This document shows, piece after piece, positions 1 through 10,140 of a DNA stretch of 64,000 nucleotides. The position numbers were made by a program, and so were the translations under genes. Each line of letters opens with the position of its first letter. The stretch's first letter is position 1. The stretch lies in contig CM030863.1 in the NCBI GenBank assembly GCA_018105865.1, positions 452,501-516,500 on the forward strand, written 5' to 3'. The notes beneath the pieces were generated by a model, which saw only the letters and a list, made by a program, of their open reading frames with translations, did not search any database and was not told the origin of the DNA. Source of the DNA: Metaphire vulgaris (lineage: Eukaryota > Annelida > Clitellata > Crassiclitellata > Megascolecidae).

Positions 1-37
1 AAGGGAGGGGTCCTATTTTAGGCTGTAGAGTACTCCC

Positions 38-223
38 CACAGGCGGATTTAGAGTTTAATATTTGGGTAGGCTAGCATAGAGGTCTGTGGGTGGCATCCA
101 GCACGCGACAGACCTGGTGTTGATGGAAAAAACAAAAATTAGGCATTTTAGGCATTTTTTGTTTTGGTGGGATTAGAAGGATAGGCTTAAGCCTACCCTA
201 GCCTTTAATAAAATCCGCCTATG
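38..223. mobile_element. hAT-like MITE with perfect 8-bp TSD
   Basis: Non-coding 186-bp element. Its termini are CACAGGCGGATTT and AAATCCGCCTATG, near-perfect inverted repeats. It is flanked on both sides by the 8-bp duplication GTACTCCC (30-37 and 224-231). An 8-bp duplication with CA-G...C-TG type ends is typical of hAT transposons. A second, older copy lies at 46184-46367. Confidence 0.85.
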
Positions 224-821
224 GTACTCCCAACTTTATTTTGGCACGAATGGTTAGAAAGAACAATAAAAATGCTAAACAACGGTGCAAACGTCATTTT
301 TAGCTTCTATATAGCCTGAAACATAGAAAATTTAAAACGTATATGTTCACAGTTCCTAAGAACGCTTTTTCCAAAATTAATTACCCAGAATGTAAATTTT
401 AATTCTCCTGTTAAGGGGTTAATCTGCATTTCAAATATATACTACTAAGAAGTTCTTAGAACATTGGTAAAATATTCCCGCAGCTATTCCCCATGGCTCA
501 GCTGATGATGTTTTGAGTCTAATGTGGCTACCGTCTGGAAATTTCCAAGCTAGTCGGCTTCAGCCAAATGACGTAATGCCGTCTCCTGGGATAATAGCTC
601 CATGTCCGTAATGACTTCCGGTAATCAAAGTCTGCTTCTGGAGTTTGTTTTCTAATTTCTTCTATTAATTGCAGCGAATTTTAAAATAGTATTAATAGTA
701 TTATTGGTGCAGGTTAATTTATATACATATATAATCAAAGAATGAGTAGGGCAGGTGGTTTTAAGTTGCCAGAAATCACAAACCGAACTTTCTCTGTTTA
801 TACCAGCTGCTTTAGCATCAT
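224..821. other. Non-coding AT-rich stretch
   Basis: No coding exon, RNA gene or clear repeat seen. Short frames here overlap the neighbouring MITE and carry no recognisable domain. Confidence 0.5.
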
Positions 822-1010
822 CATCATGGGCGTCCGCAGAAATTTTTCCAGGGGGTGCAAAACAATATCTTGTGGCGAAACAAATGAAAAATTTTCTATG
901 GGGGTGCAAAACAAGGTTTTGTGATGAAAGAAACAAGTAATTTTACTTTTTTCATAACGCCACAATTTTTCTAGGGGTGCAATTGAACCCCCTCCCCGCG
1001 GACGCCCATG
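822..1010. mobile_element. MITE with CATGGGCGTCCGC inverted termini
   Basis: The ends CATGGGCGTCCGC (825-837) and GCGGACGCCCATG (998-1010) are perfect inverted repeats. AGCATCAT occurs directly on both sides (814-821 and 1011-1018), consistent with an 8-bp target duplication, although three extra bases (CAT) at the left end make the exact border uncertain. The interior is non-coding and contains a repeated 'gggggtgcaaaaca' motif. Confidence 0.75.
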
Positions 1011-4000
1011 AGCATCATATTATACCAGCTATAATAGCTGCTGTTTAAAAGATCATTAAGCGATGCAGGATTTATTCGCAATGATAGGAGAAATAGATTA
1101 GCTTGAGTCACCCTTAATTACAAAATGCAGTTCCAATTAATTAATCTACAAATTGCAATTACTGATAACTGGGAGTGATTACTTGATTGACTGTGAACAT
1201 GAATGATGATCAATTGCATTCGAGATCATTAACTGGTCAGTCTGGTTGGAAGTTGAATGTGAGAAGAGACACAAGTGCTTCTGTATTTTCACCAAGTGGA
1301 GTATTCAGTTGATTGGTTGTAACATAAAAACTTACCCAAACTACATTGAAAGTAATATAAATGAAATGAAATGGGATAAGGATCATGTAACAGGTATTAC
1401 TTGTGATGAGCATTGATCAAGGTGCAACTATGTCATGATTCTTATCGTTATTGTTGTTCTGTTTTATAGGAGCTTATCAAGAATTCTTCAACACCTGCTA
1501 CTATGACTATGGAAGCAGATGCATGTGGTTCTGGGATGCATAACAACTACTTGAAAATTAATTCACATTCTGGAATTCAGAGTTGCATTGAGTCCATGAA
1601 TCAACAACATGAAACATTATCCAATTGAGTGGATCAGGTTTTAATCAATTCCTTTTTTCAGATTAGATTTCACAATTTTAAGCTGACCCTTTTTAGGTAA
1701 AAGATTTAGCCTCATTTTGGATCATCATCATCATTGTCATCATAATCATCATCATATTATTATTAATATATTATCATTGTTGTTTACCATTGAATTTGAG
1801 ATATTAATGAGTTATTTGTTGCCTTGTGATTGTTTTCATGGATAGGTCAGTGTCGTCTGCTCTTAAGTGGATCTGCTTCCAACTGTTGGGGAGATATTTT
1901 GAAACAGCATTTCTCTGCCTTATCAGAAGCAAAGAAAGCCTTGATCAACAGGATCTTAGGTCAGAAGCAATGTGTCTTAGAATAAATTGTTAAAATCTCA
2001 ACAGCAAAATCAACTTAGGGTTTGATAACATCATGACTGCTCGTATCTGTGATTCTTTAATGCCCTAAGTTCACCATTTCATCAGCATTAACCCTTTTAC
2101 CGTTCATTTATTTGTAATGTAATGTAAAATGGACAAGTATTTTCGGGGCAAACGGGAAAAGGGTTAACCGTGGGCTCAGCACCTGTTGATGTATAATGCC
2201 ATCTCTACAGTCTGTTGCCATTCCATTTCCTGTTTATTGCTCTGTGACTCAGATCCTGTAAACTGCTTTCATGCCATTCTTCAATGTCATTACCATTCTT
2301 AGTATGGTCTTCCTTTCTTATTGATACCCTCCATTATTCCAACCATTAGAGCCTTGACCTTTCTGTCCTCTTTCGTTCTGCATATATATTCAAATAGATA
2401 GAGTTTCCTTTGTTTTAATCTTTGCAGCATGATTTGCTTTGGCTGAATTCTCTTATATAGCTCTTTTTATATTGTAATCTTTTCAACCCACCCAATTTTT
2501 AGTATTTTTATGATATTTCCTTTCAAGGGCAAGTATTCTTCTTTGCAGACCTTTGGCAGTGGTCCATGTCAGATCCTTAGAGAAAGCTGTTGAGATACAG
2601 GTTTTCCAGGATTTTCGTGTAGGTACTGAAATTTTGGGAAACAGGTTGTGAAATTTCTGGTAGAAATCTATTTAATTATAGTCTAATCCACTCTTTATAA
2701 ATAACCAAACAGTTTTGTGATCTGCTTAGCAACTCTGCGAGTCTGCATCAATCACAAATACACAGCTTTTATTTTTTTTTTTTGGGGGGCGTTTTTATTG
2801 ACCAGTAATCCCATGGACTGTACTTTCCTTGAATTAATTGCAAACATGATAATGTTATAAACAAATTATGACAAACTCATTGGGAATATTGATGTAGATT
2901 GTAAACTGTATTGGATTACCTGGGTTGTTATCCAACCTGCTTCTTCATTCTTGTTTAAAATCCTGAAATGGATGCTAGTCAGTCTGTTTTTTGGATTGGG
3001 ATACTACTGTCACAGGCTTTCTATTGCATCCATTCTAAGTTTAATTATTTCTGAAACTATAGATTTGTAATCTCTTTGCTTGAAGAATAACTGTATGTGT
3101 TACTTTCTATGATATTTCCAACTGAACATGGATCACCATCTTGTCTTTAGATAAATATTTGCAAATGCCAGAAGGCATTTTTAAAAAGTTACCATTGGAA
3201 ATCTTTAGTTGTTTCATGGAAAATAATTTTATAATTATGCAACTATTTTTATTGAAAACATTTCAGCAATCACAGCAAGAACTTGACAATCAGGAGTCAG
3301 TTGATGGTCACTGTGAGTGCAAAAGCTTCACTTAGGATGAATGCCACAGATTTTCATGTGAGAAACACAACAGAAACAAAATTCTCTTGACAACTATCAC
3401 TCACATCTGGCCAATGGATTTCCTGAACCTGAAGTTGAAGCTGTCTGTTCGTGACTTATGTTTAACAGTGGAGTATGATTTCTAACTTATCACTTGTACA
3501 GAATTGTTATCTTTCATTTCTGACAAATACTGTGAAACATACTTTAGATATACACAATGTCTCAAAAATATCCAAGCTAAATTGTTGCTGTCAAAACTCC
3601 ATCAAAATACCACCATATTGAATTATTTAAGATAAAAGATGATAGAGAATCATCACTATTTATTTGTAACTGCATAAGAGTTGAATAAAAATGATGTTTT
3701 TAATGAAGGTAAGAGTTTAATAAAGGGTTTACAAGAACTGAAAGTCTGAAAGGATACAGTTCTGCTCAATTTCTAAGAGAATTTCTGCCTAAAAATTGGA
3801 CAATTAAAGCATCAATCTTAAAAATTTTGAGAGCTGCATACATATAACAGAATTTCATCTATATTGAAAGGTTTCTGCTTTTTTCAGTGTTAATGCCTTC
3901 ATTACACAGAATGAAATCAAAAATCTCCATGAAGATGCTCATCATCAAAGATTTGTGAATTCAAGAAGAACAGAATAAGTTGTGACTGGCCAAAAATGCA

Positions 4001-5207
4001 AATAAGCGCTTGAATTGGAGTCTATGTTAAGCATCTGTGTTTTTATTTGTTAATTACTGACAGTGTGTTTTTTCTTTGCAGCATCAAATTTGTTTTCTTG
4101 TAAACTTTTGCTGAATAATTTCCAGCTATATTAATGTCTGTGATGTCATTGTTCCATTTGATCTGTCAGTGTTTAATTGAAAATCATTTTACAAATATAG
4201 TTTATTTTTAAATAATCAAAAATATTGTTGATATGAATTCTAATATGATATATTATTGCAAAACAGTTAAGTGAATGTTGACCTATGCTTTTGTTGATTT
4301 GCTGTTACAGTCCTGAGAACCTGTGATGTGTGTCTCTGTTTTGTTTGATTTATTATGGATTTTTAGGAGCTTCAAATGAATCTTAATTTTGTATTTAAAA
4401 TTGTGCAATATTTCAAATACTTTCAAATAATATTCTAACTGGTTTGTTTGATTTCTGATTAATAATTAGAGAACGTTAGACATCTATCATTAAATCAATA
4501 TTGTAATGTTTTCAAAGGCATGCTAGCTGTTATTTTAGAAGGCACAATTCTTTGAGTACTTTCAACCATTGTGATAATTGCAGGGAGGGCAACATTTTTG
4601 GTCACTGTGGACTGAATTGTCAACTTTTACATAGCAAGGGGAACCTGGGGAATTGACAATCTGCCTTGCCCCCACTGGTTTGACTCAAATATCACCCTGA
4701 TTTCAACTAGTATTACAACATTTTAAAACAACAAGTTCAGATATATTTTTCCAAATGATGGCATCCCATTTTTGTAGTTGTAGAGCACAGATAGTGATTG
4801 TTCACAATTATCATAGCATAATCAGGCATATGTTTAAGTATCGATTGATCAGGCAGTAAATTTATCTAAAAGTTTGATGACTTGTGTCAGGATGGGAAAA
4901 ATGAATACATGGAAATGAATACATACATATATGGTAATGTGGTTATTTAGTTTGAATTTTTCTGCACACAGTCTTTTGACACATCTTGTGTTTGATCTGT
5001 TTAGATTAGGGAGACTGTAAGACAGGGTACTACAGTTGTTTATGTATGCAATGATAATGAATTTGGGCAATAGGCTATTATGTTTTGATCTTGTGTTTTG
5101 CCAAGGTTGACTCAATAAAGCAATTTTTTTATTCAATTTAATTGAACTCAAAACCTATAGAGGTTGCTGTCGTTGATACAATAGAACTATTAGTAATTCA
5201 TACAGGC
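1011..5207. other. Long non-coding AT-rich stretch
   Basis: No frame longer than about 100 codons and none with a recognisable domain. Splice-framed exons were not identifiable. The base composition is A+T rich with few microsatellites. It could be intergenic or part of a long transcript; nothing visible decides this. Confidence 0.5.
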
Positions 5208-5425
5208 CTGAGGAGAGGGGGTGCAGCCGGTACATTGTCCCGGGGCCCATGGAGTTTCAGGGGCCCAGATCCGGTGACAATAAGTTTTTTTGCTTGTCAG
5301 GCTGTTTTTGGAGAGTTTATAACGTTTTTTTGCTCGTCAGGTTTTCGGAGACTTGATAAATTTTTCCTAAGGGCCCGCAAATTTTTTTGTTCCGGGGCCC
5401 GAAATTTCTCTCGGCGGTCCTGAAT
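5208..5425. repeat. Degenerate repeat, 'CTCTCGGCGG' family
   Basis: G/C-rich interspersed repeat ending in GGCCCGAAATTTCTCTCGGCGGTCC-like sequence. The same end occurs in reverse orientation at 23826 together with the internal 'tttttgcttgtcag' motif, so both belong to one family. The left border is not clear. Confidence 0.5.
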
Positions 5426-5493
5426 TCATATGGGGCAGCACCAAGCGGCTGACACAATCCCAAGGTAGTGCAGCAACTGCTGGTTTTCTGCCT

Positions 5494-5655
5494 GTGGCGG
5501 CTCCAGGATTTGGCAAGTGGGGGCCATTGGGGTGGCACCTTCTAAGCATGGGGACCAACCATTTGTTGAGAGGTATGTAGTAAAAAGTATAGGGTTCCAT
5601 CAGGGGCCAGACATTCAATAGGGGCACGGCCCACTCGAGCCCCCTTACGTGGAGC
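5494..5655. mobile_element. Degraded copy of the AGTGGCGGCTC hAT-like MITE
   Basis: Begins with TGTGGCGGCTCCAGGATTT and aligns along its length with the intact copy at 5738-5919, including the internal 'accatttgttg' and 'ttcaatagggg' segments. The right terminal repeat is eroded, so no target duplication can be defined. Confidence 0.7.
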
Positions 5656-5737
5656 TGTTTTGTGCTAAGTTGTGTTTCTTGGTATTAAGACTACCTTCCT
5701 CATAGGCTATGAAAGTCTTTGTCCCCTGTTCTGGCAG

Positions 5738-5919
5738 CAGTGGCGGCTCTAGGATTTGGCAAGTGGGAGGGGGCCGATGGGGGGCAACTTCTAATCATGG
5801 GGGGCCAACCATTTGTTGTTTAATGTATGTAGCATTAAGTATAAGGTCCCAACTGGGGGGGCCACTGGGGGGCCAGGCTCTCAATAGGGGGGCACGGGCC
5901 TCTGGTGGAGCCGCCACTG
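5738..5919. mobile_element. hAT-like MITE with perfect 8-bp TSD
   Basis: 182-bp element with termini CAGTGGCGGCTC and GAGCCGCCACTG, perfect inverted repeats. The flanks carry the identical 8-mer TCTGGCAG (5730-5737 and 5920-5927). Other members of the family are at 5494, 33353, about 54530 (degraded) and 55622. It has no coding capacity and would depend on an autonomous hAT transposase elsewhere. Confidence 0.92.
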
Positions 5920-6309
5920 TCTGGCAGGTCAAGATTAAACAACTGACAGTTTAACAAAAGCTCACTTTTCATTTCTTTTTCAAAAGAAGCCTTTGTTAAT
6001 AATGACACTTATAATGAACCTGATCTATGACTTTTCTGTTGCAGGATTGCGGATACGAAGTGCAATAATATAAGAAGTGTAATAAAATTGCTTCTGAGGC
6101 TACTCGAAAGCCGGGGTGCGCCTCTAAGTAGAAGACAAGAGGCGCCATATAAGTCCCTTATTACATCATTTTGCACTAATTTAAATTTAGTCCAAGAATG
6201 CCGCAGCAGTGATGCGGTTTCGCGCATTCTGTACAGGAATCTCTCTCGCCTAATGCTTTTTAGTGCTTCTGTCGTCTGCCACTTTTGCCCAAGAATACAC
6301 GCAGCAGCA
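5920..6309. other. Non-coding stretch upstream of a promoter-like site
   Basis: No gene seen. From 6190 a segment containing 'ccaagaat...gcagcag...tcgcg...tctctc' is repeated imperfectly at 6289-6355, so the promoter-like segment that follows has a diverged upstream duplicate. Confidence 0.4.
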
Positions 6310-6346
6310 TGACGTAGGGTGACGCGGTCTTCGCGTCATATATAAG
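6310..6346 (+). promoter_or_regulatory. Promoter-like: CRE-like sites plus TATA box
   Basis: TGACGTAG (6310-6317) and TGACGCGG (6320-6327) are CRE-like half-palindromes. TATATAAG follows at 6339-6346. In animal core promoters the start site lies about 30 bases after the TATA box, which would be near 6370 on the + strand. No protein gene follows. The next structured sequence downstream is the hairpin-repeat domain from 7.4 kb. A transcript start is inferred, not shown. Confidence 0.4.
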
Positions 6347-7430
6347 TATCTCTCAATGTTAAAGCGCACTATTTTCGTCCACACTTCGAAGAGGTTAGCA
6401 ACTGTGAAATTTTTGCGTTAATTTCTGTGAATTTTATAGTATTCATCGAAAATTTCGAGCACATTTTATGAATGTAACCTTTGAAACGACATCTAAGAAC
6501 AAGTCTGACGAGGGGGCAAGCATTTTGAAAATTTATACGACGAATTTAATCGAAGTTCAGCGGATTCTGTCCGCCCTCTGGCGATCACGATGGTTTTGGG
6601 CAGTTGGGATTCTGGGCGTTGGGGGCTGCTGCCTTGAATTTGGAAATTATTTTAAAGAAAAGAACATTTCGGCTACCCCAGAGAACATGTTTGACGAACT
6701 GCTAAAGCACTTTCAAAAAATTAAAATGTTGGATATTGAGTTGGTATTTTGGTCGCACCCTTACTCTAGAGCTTGGGATCTTGGATAGATTTTTGAGCAT
6801 TTTTTTACTATTTAGATTTCTTGAAAATCAATCTAAAGTCTGTGCGCCCTCTGGCGTTGGGAATCGGAATTGCGTGAAATTCTCGGCTACTTTAGCTTGG
6901 ATTTTTAAGATGACTTTTCCTGTGTGGCTCGTATTTGCATCTGTTTTAAATTATTTTTGCAAACGTTTAGAAAGGTTATTTTTATTTTTCTAATTAAGTG
7001 TCGGACGATCGGGAGATGAGGAGCATCGAGACGGAAAGAAAAGAAATCGCCTTCTTCGACATCCGAAAGGAACTCAGGGAAGAGAAGAGAACCACCAGAG
7101 CAACGCAGAAACCGCCTGCACATGGTAGATGGGTAGTGGTAAGATGCGCAGAGACATGAAATGTGCACACAATGGTCGCTGCATAGCGGTAAAGTATGTT
7201 ATTTTTCACTTCAGTATTATATATGTGAAGAAGAATTATATAGATCTGACTGAGATAAACTGGAGCCAGATGAGTCTGCATGATTTTCAAAGTAATGTGA
7301 TATTGAAGAAATCTAGATATTTTCACTGAATATTCAGGTAAGAATTTTGCAGGAACTGATGAAATTTAAGAGAGCTATCTTGCCTGAGTCAAATCCTTTG
7401 GCCAGCATGCACTGCTGAATAATAAGTTGC
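6347..7430 (+). other. Non-coding stretch after the promoter-like site
   Basis: No protein-coding exon recognised. The identical 12-mer CGCCCTCTGGCG occurs at 6572-6583 and 6845-6856. Read on the minus strand it matches 11 of 14 positions of the CTCF core consensus. A purine-rich segment at 7000-7130 is reminiscent of exon enhancer sequence but has no protein frame of note. Confidence 0.35.
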
Positions 7431-7432
7431 AA

Positions 7433-7690
7433 AATATTCAATTAAGACTGCAACATTGTTTGCTTCTGCATAAGGAGCAAACACATGCACACTAATTACA
7501 ACTGCAACATTGCTGGCTTCTGCATAAGGGGCAAGCACACACACTTACTTATGCTGCTATACATGTGACATGATACTAATTAAGACTGCAACATTGTTTG
7601 CTTCTGCATAAGGGGCAAGCACACACACATACAAGACACTTAATACTGCAACATTATTTGGTGGTGCATATGTGGCAAAGCATAGAAATG
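7433..7690 (+). repeat. Four-copy hairpin repeat with constant TGCATAA loop
   Basis: Four imperfect copies of 'ctgcaacatt...tgcttctgcataaggggcaa', about 60 to 90 bases apart. In copy 1 the arms TTTGCTTC and GGAGCAAA (7459-7481) pair over 8 bp around the loop TGCATAA. In copies 2 and 3 the right arm becomes GGGGC(AA) and pairing holds through U.G pairs if the + strand is the RNA. The loop is identical in the first three copies. In copy 4 (about 7648-7678) the stem is mostly lost. No protein frame. Confidence 0.6.
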
Positions 7691-7932
7691 TTTGCTGAAT
7701 ATTTGTGTTAAAATTTTGTAAAAACTGATATAACCTGTAGGCACTGAATTTCTGTAATCAGGCAAGAATTTATTGCAGAAAGTGAGTTAACATGTATGAA
7801 AATTATATTGCAAAAGAATGTGACATTGAAAAACTCGGGGAAATTGTCCTGATTCTGGTATTTGGGTAGGAATATATTACAGAGACTGAGTATTCAGGTA
7901 AGGTGTAATTTGGCATGAGCAACTCTAGGAAG

Positions 7933-7978
7933 CAATGCTAAGAAACATGCTAAAAAGCATTATTCATGCAAGGCATTG
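7933..7978 (+). repeat. Nested inverted repeat
   Basis: Outer arms CAATGC and GCATTG enclose inner arms ATGCT (7947-7951) and AGCAT (7956-7960) with an AAAA loop. A single occurrence inside the hairpin-rich domain. Short enough that chance is possible. Confidence 0.35.
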
Positions 7979-8149
7979 TCATCATGTTGCTAATAACTAA
8001 GTGACATTTAGATTGTGCAATTTTAAGAGGCTTATAACTGAATTGGAAATAGCAACCTTAGGCTAGTGCAAGAGATGGCACAATTTAAATAGAGCTGCAT
8101 ATAAGTAGGCTACTGTTGAGTGTTGAAAGTACTATTTGAGGAATCTGAT

Positions 8150-8430
8150 ATCTGATTTAGCAGTTAAGATAACAGCAAGTGCTAAATGACATTAGCTATT
8201 GAGCTTAGTAAGTGCTAATTCAGGAATCTGATTTAGCAGTTAGGATAATAGTTTTATGCAAGTGCTAAATGACATTAGCTATTTAAGTAGAGCTTCATGT
8301 CACTTGGATGTTTTTGAGCTTAAGAAATGTTAATTGCAGAATCTGATTTAGCAATTAGGATTATAGTTTTATGCAAGTGCTAAGTGACATTAGCTATTTT
8401 AGTAGAGCTTAATATCACCAGGATGCTATT
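8150..8430 (+). repeat. Three-copy hairpin repeat, TTTAGCA / TGCTAAA arms
   Basis: Three tandem copies of about 90 to 115 bases sharing 'atctgatttagca...gcaagtgctaa.tgacattagctat'. Arms are TTTAGCA (8156, 8232, 8347) and TGCTAAA (8180, 8263, 8378). In the third copy the right arm is TGCTAAG, which keeps a U.G pair in + strand RNA. The region between arms varies in length (17 to 24 bases). No protein frame. Confidence 0.55.
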
Positions 8431-8439
8431 GAATTAGGC

Positions 8440-9036
8440 TTTTAGCATACTGACATATATTTGAACTAGGATTATAAAGATAATGCAACAGAATAGTAGG
8501 AAACATTCAATATAAATAGAACAATATCAGGAGACTGCCCCATAGCAGAGTGGCCTTGGTTGAATCTGAGCTTTAAGGTCTTTATTAGATTTAATTGAAA
8601 CAAATGTTGTTAAGAAATTGGAACAGTTAATGAGAGAGTTTTGAGAGTCAGCCACATAGCAGAAGTAGCATTTAGAAAGAAGATTTTAGAATGCATTACT
8701 AGAGAAATGAGCTGCTTCAAAATGTGACTTTATTGCAATTTGTGGTATTTAGGAAGAATAGCAGCATTGTTCAGTTTGAGCAAATGTTTTTGGACACTGA
8801 CACAATGGTCTTAATTATTTAGAACTATTTTTTAGGAATACTGCATATGGAATTCAGTGATGCTGCCAAAAATCAATTTTGAAACCCTTTCCACAAATTT
8901 GTAGTTTATCAATGCTGATACCTTCAGGATGATATTAATTATTATTATTATCATTTATTATTATTGAAAAATGTTGTAGCACCAGGACATGGTAAGACAT
9001 AACTAAAAGGCACATTAATGTATGACATTTTTAGCA
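8440..9036. other. Non-coding AT-rich stretch
   Basis: No gene or clear repeat seen apart from a short ATT-rich run near 8937-8965. Confidence 0.4.
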
Positions 9037-9283
9037 CAGGAGAGAACCTACTAAGCTTCTTTAAACCCAGTTATTATTGTTATTACAGTTACGCTTAAAA
9101 GTTTGGAATGAATGAATAAAAGAAATGCGCTTAAAAAGTCGATACCGGTAATAATACTAACAATAATAACAGTAATGGTAGTAGTAGTACTAGTTGTAGG
9201 AGTAGAAACAAAACTACTAACAATAATAGTTATAATAATAGTAATCTGGGCTTCAAGTGGTTTATTAGGATCTCTCCTGTGTT
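9037..9283. mobile_element. Inverted-repeat element with trinucleotide interior
   Basis: Left end AGCACAGGAGAGAACC and right end GATCTCTCCTGTGTT are inverted relative to each other, and the similarity continues inward to CCCAG / CTGGG. The interior is degenerate (TTA)n, (AAT)n and (GTA)n. Sequence close to the right end (GTTTAGTAGGATTTCTCCTG) recurs beside long trinucleotide microsatellites at 30135-30170 and 58045-58075. Confidence 0.55.
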
Positions 9284-10140
9284 AAAAATCACCCACTTAT
9301 AATATAAATCAAATTACAAGTGCACATTAAAGTGGTGCAAAAATTACACTCAATATGTTTGCATAATGTATTCGGTGAAATAGGCCTTTAAAATTCTTTT
9401 TAAATGTTTAAGTAGGCATCATCTTGAAGGTATTGGCATTCATGTCTGCAAATTTGTCTAAATAATTATTGTCATTTTTATGGAATTGCACATGAAAGAT
9501 AGTTGGCACTGAATTTCATATCTAGTCAATTTCTTTTAAAATATCAAATTGCTGACAATTTAGAAGTAGGGCGTCTTGAGCAAACAATTGCTTCAATTTA
9601 GCAATAGAACACCCGTGAGCAATGCTATGATTGCTACTATGTTCTGAGTGATTAGCAAATTATATTATTTACATCATATTGCAATAAGAATGCATTTCAT
9701 GGCAGTCTCCTGGTGTACATTTTGAAGCAGTAACATGAAAATAGGAAGATTCAATAAGGATATCAATAATATTAATTGTCATTAATGCACTTTTCAGCAA
9801 TGGCCCAATATAGGAGCAACTTATAAAATGATTTACTAAAATATAATGCTGGAATGGAAAAATATGGAAATGTTCAAAATTGATGTTGTATAAAAGAAAA
9901 AATAGGCTTAATGATTTTTTTCTTAGAAGAATTATTGAGTCAGATGAGCTCACTTATATGCTCTTTAGGTAGAAATGGTACATTGTGCAATGGCAATGCT
10001 TTGTGTGAATATTGCTATAGCAATAGCAAAATATAGCTAGAATTTCTATCAAAATATAAATTAATAGTGATTAGGATCTCTAGATTTTTTAATATCATCA
10101 ATATGCACTCAGGTAGCAAGATTTTAGTTCGAGGGTATAT
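9284..10140. other. Non-coding AT-rich stretch
   Basis: No gene seen. The sequence leads directly into the 122-bp tandem array. Confidence 0.4.
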
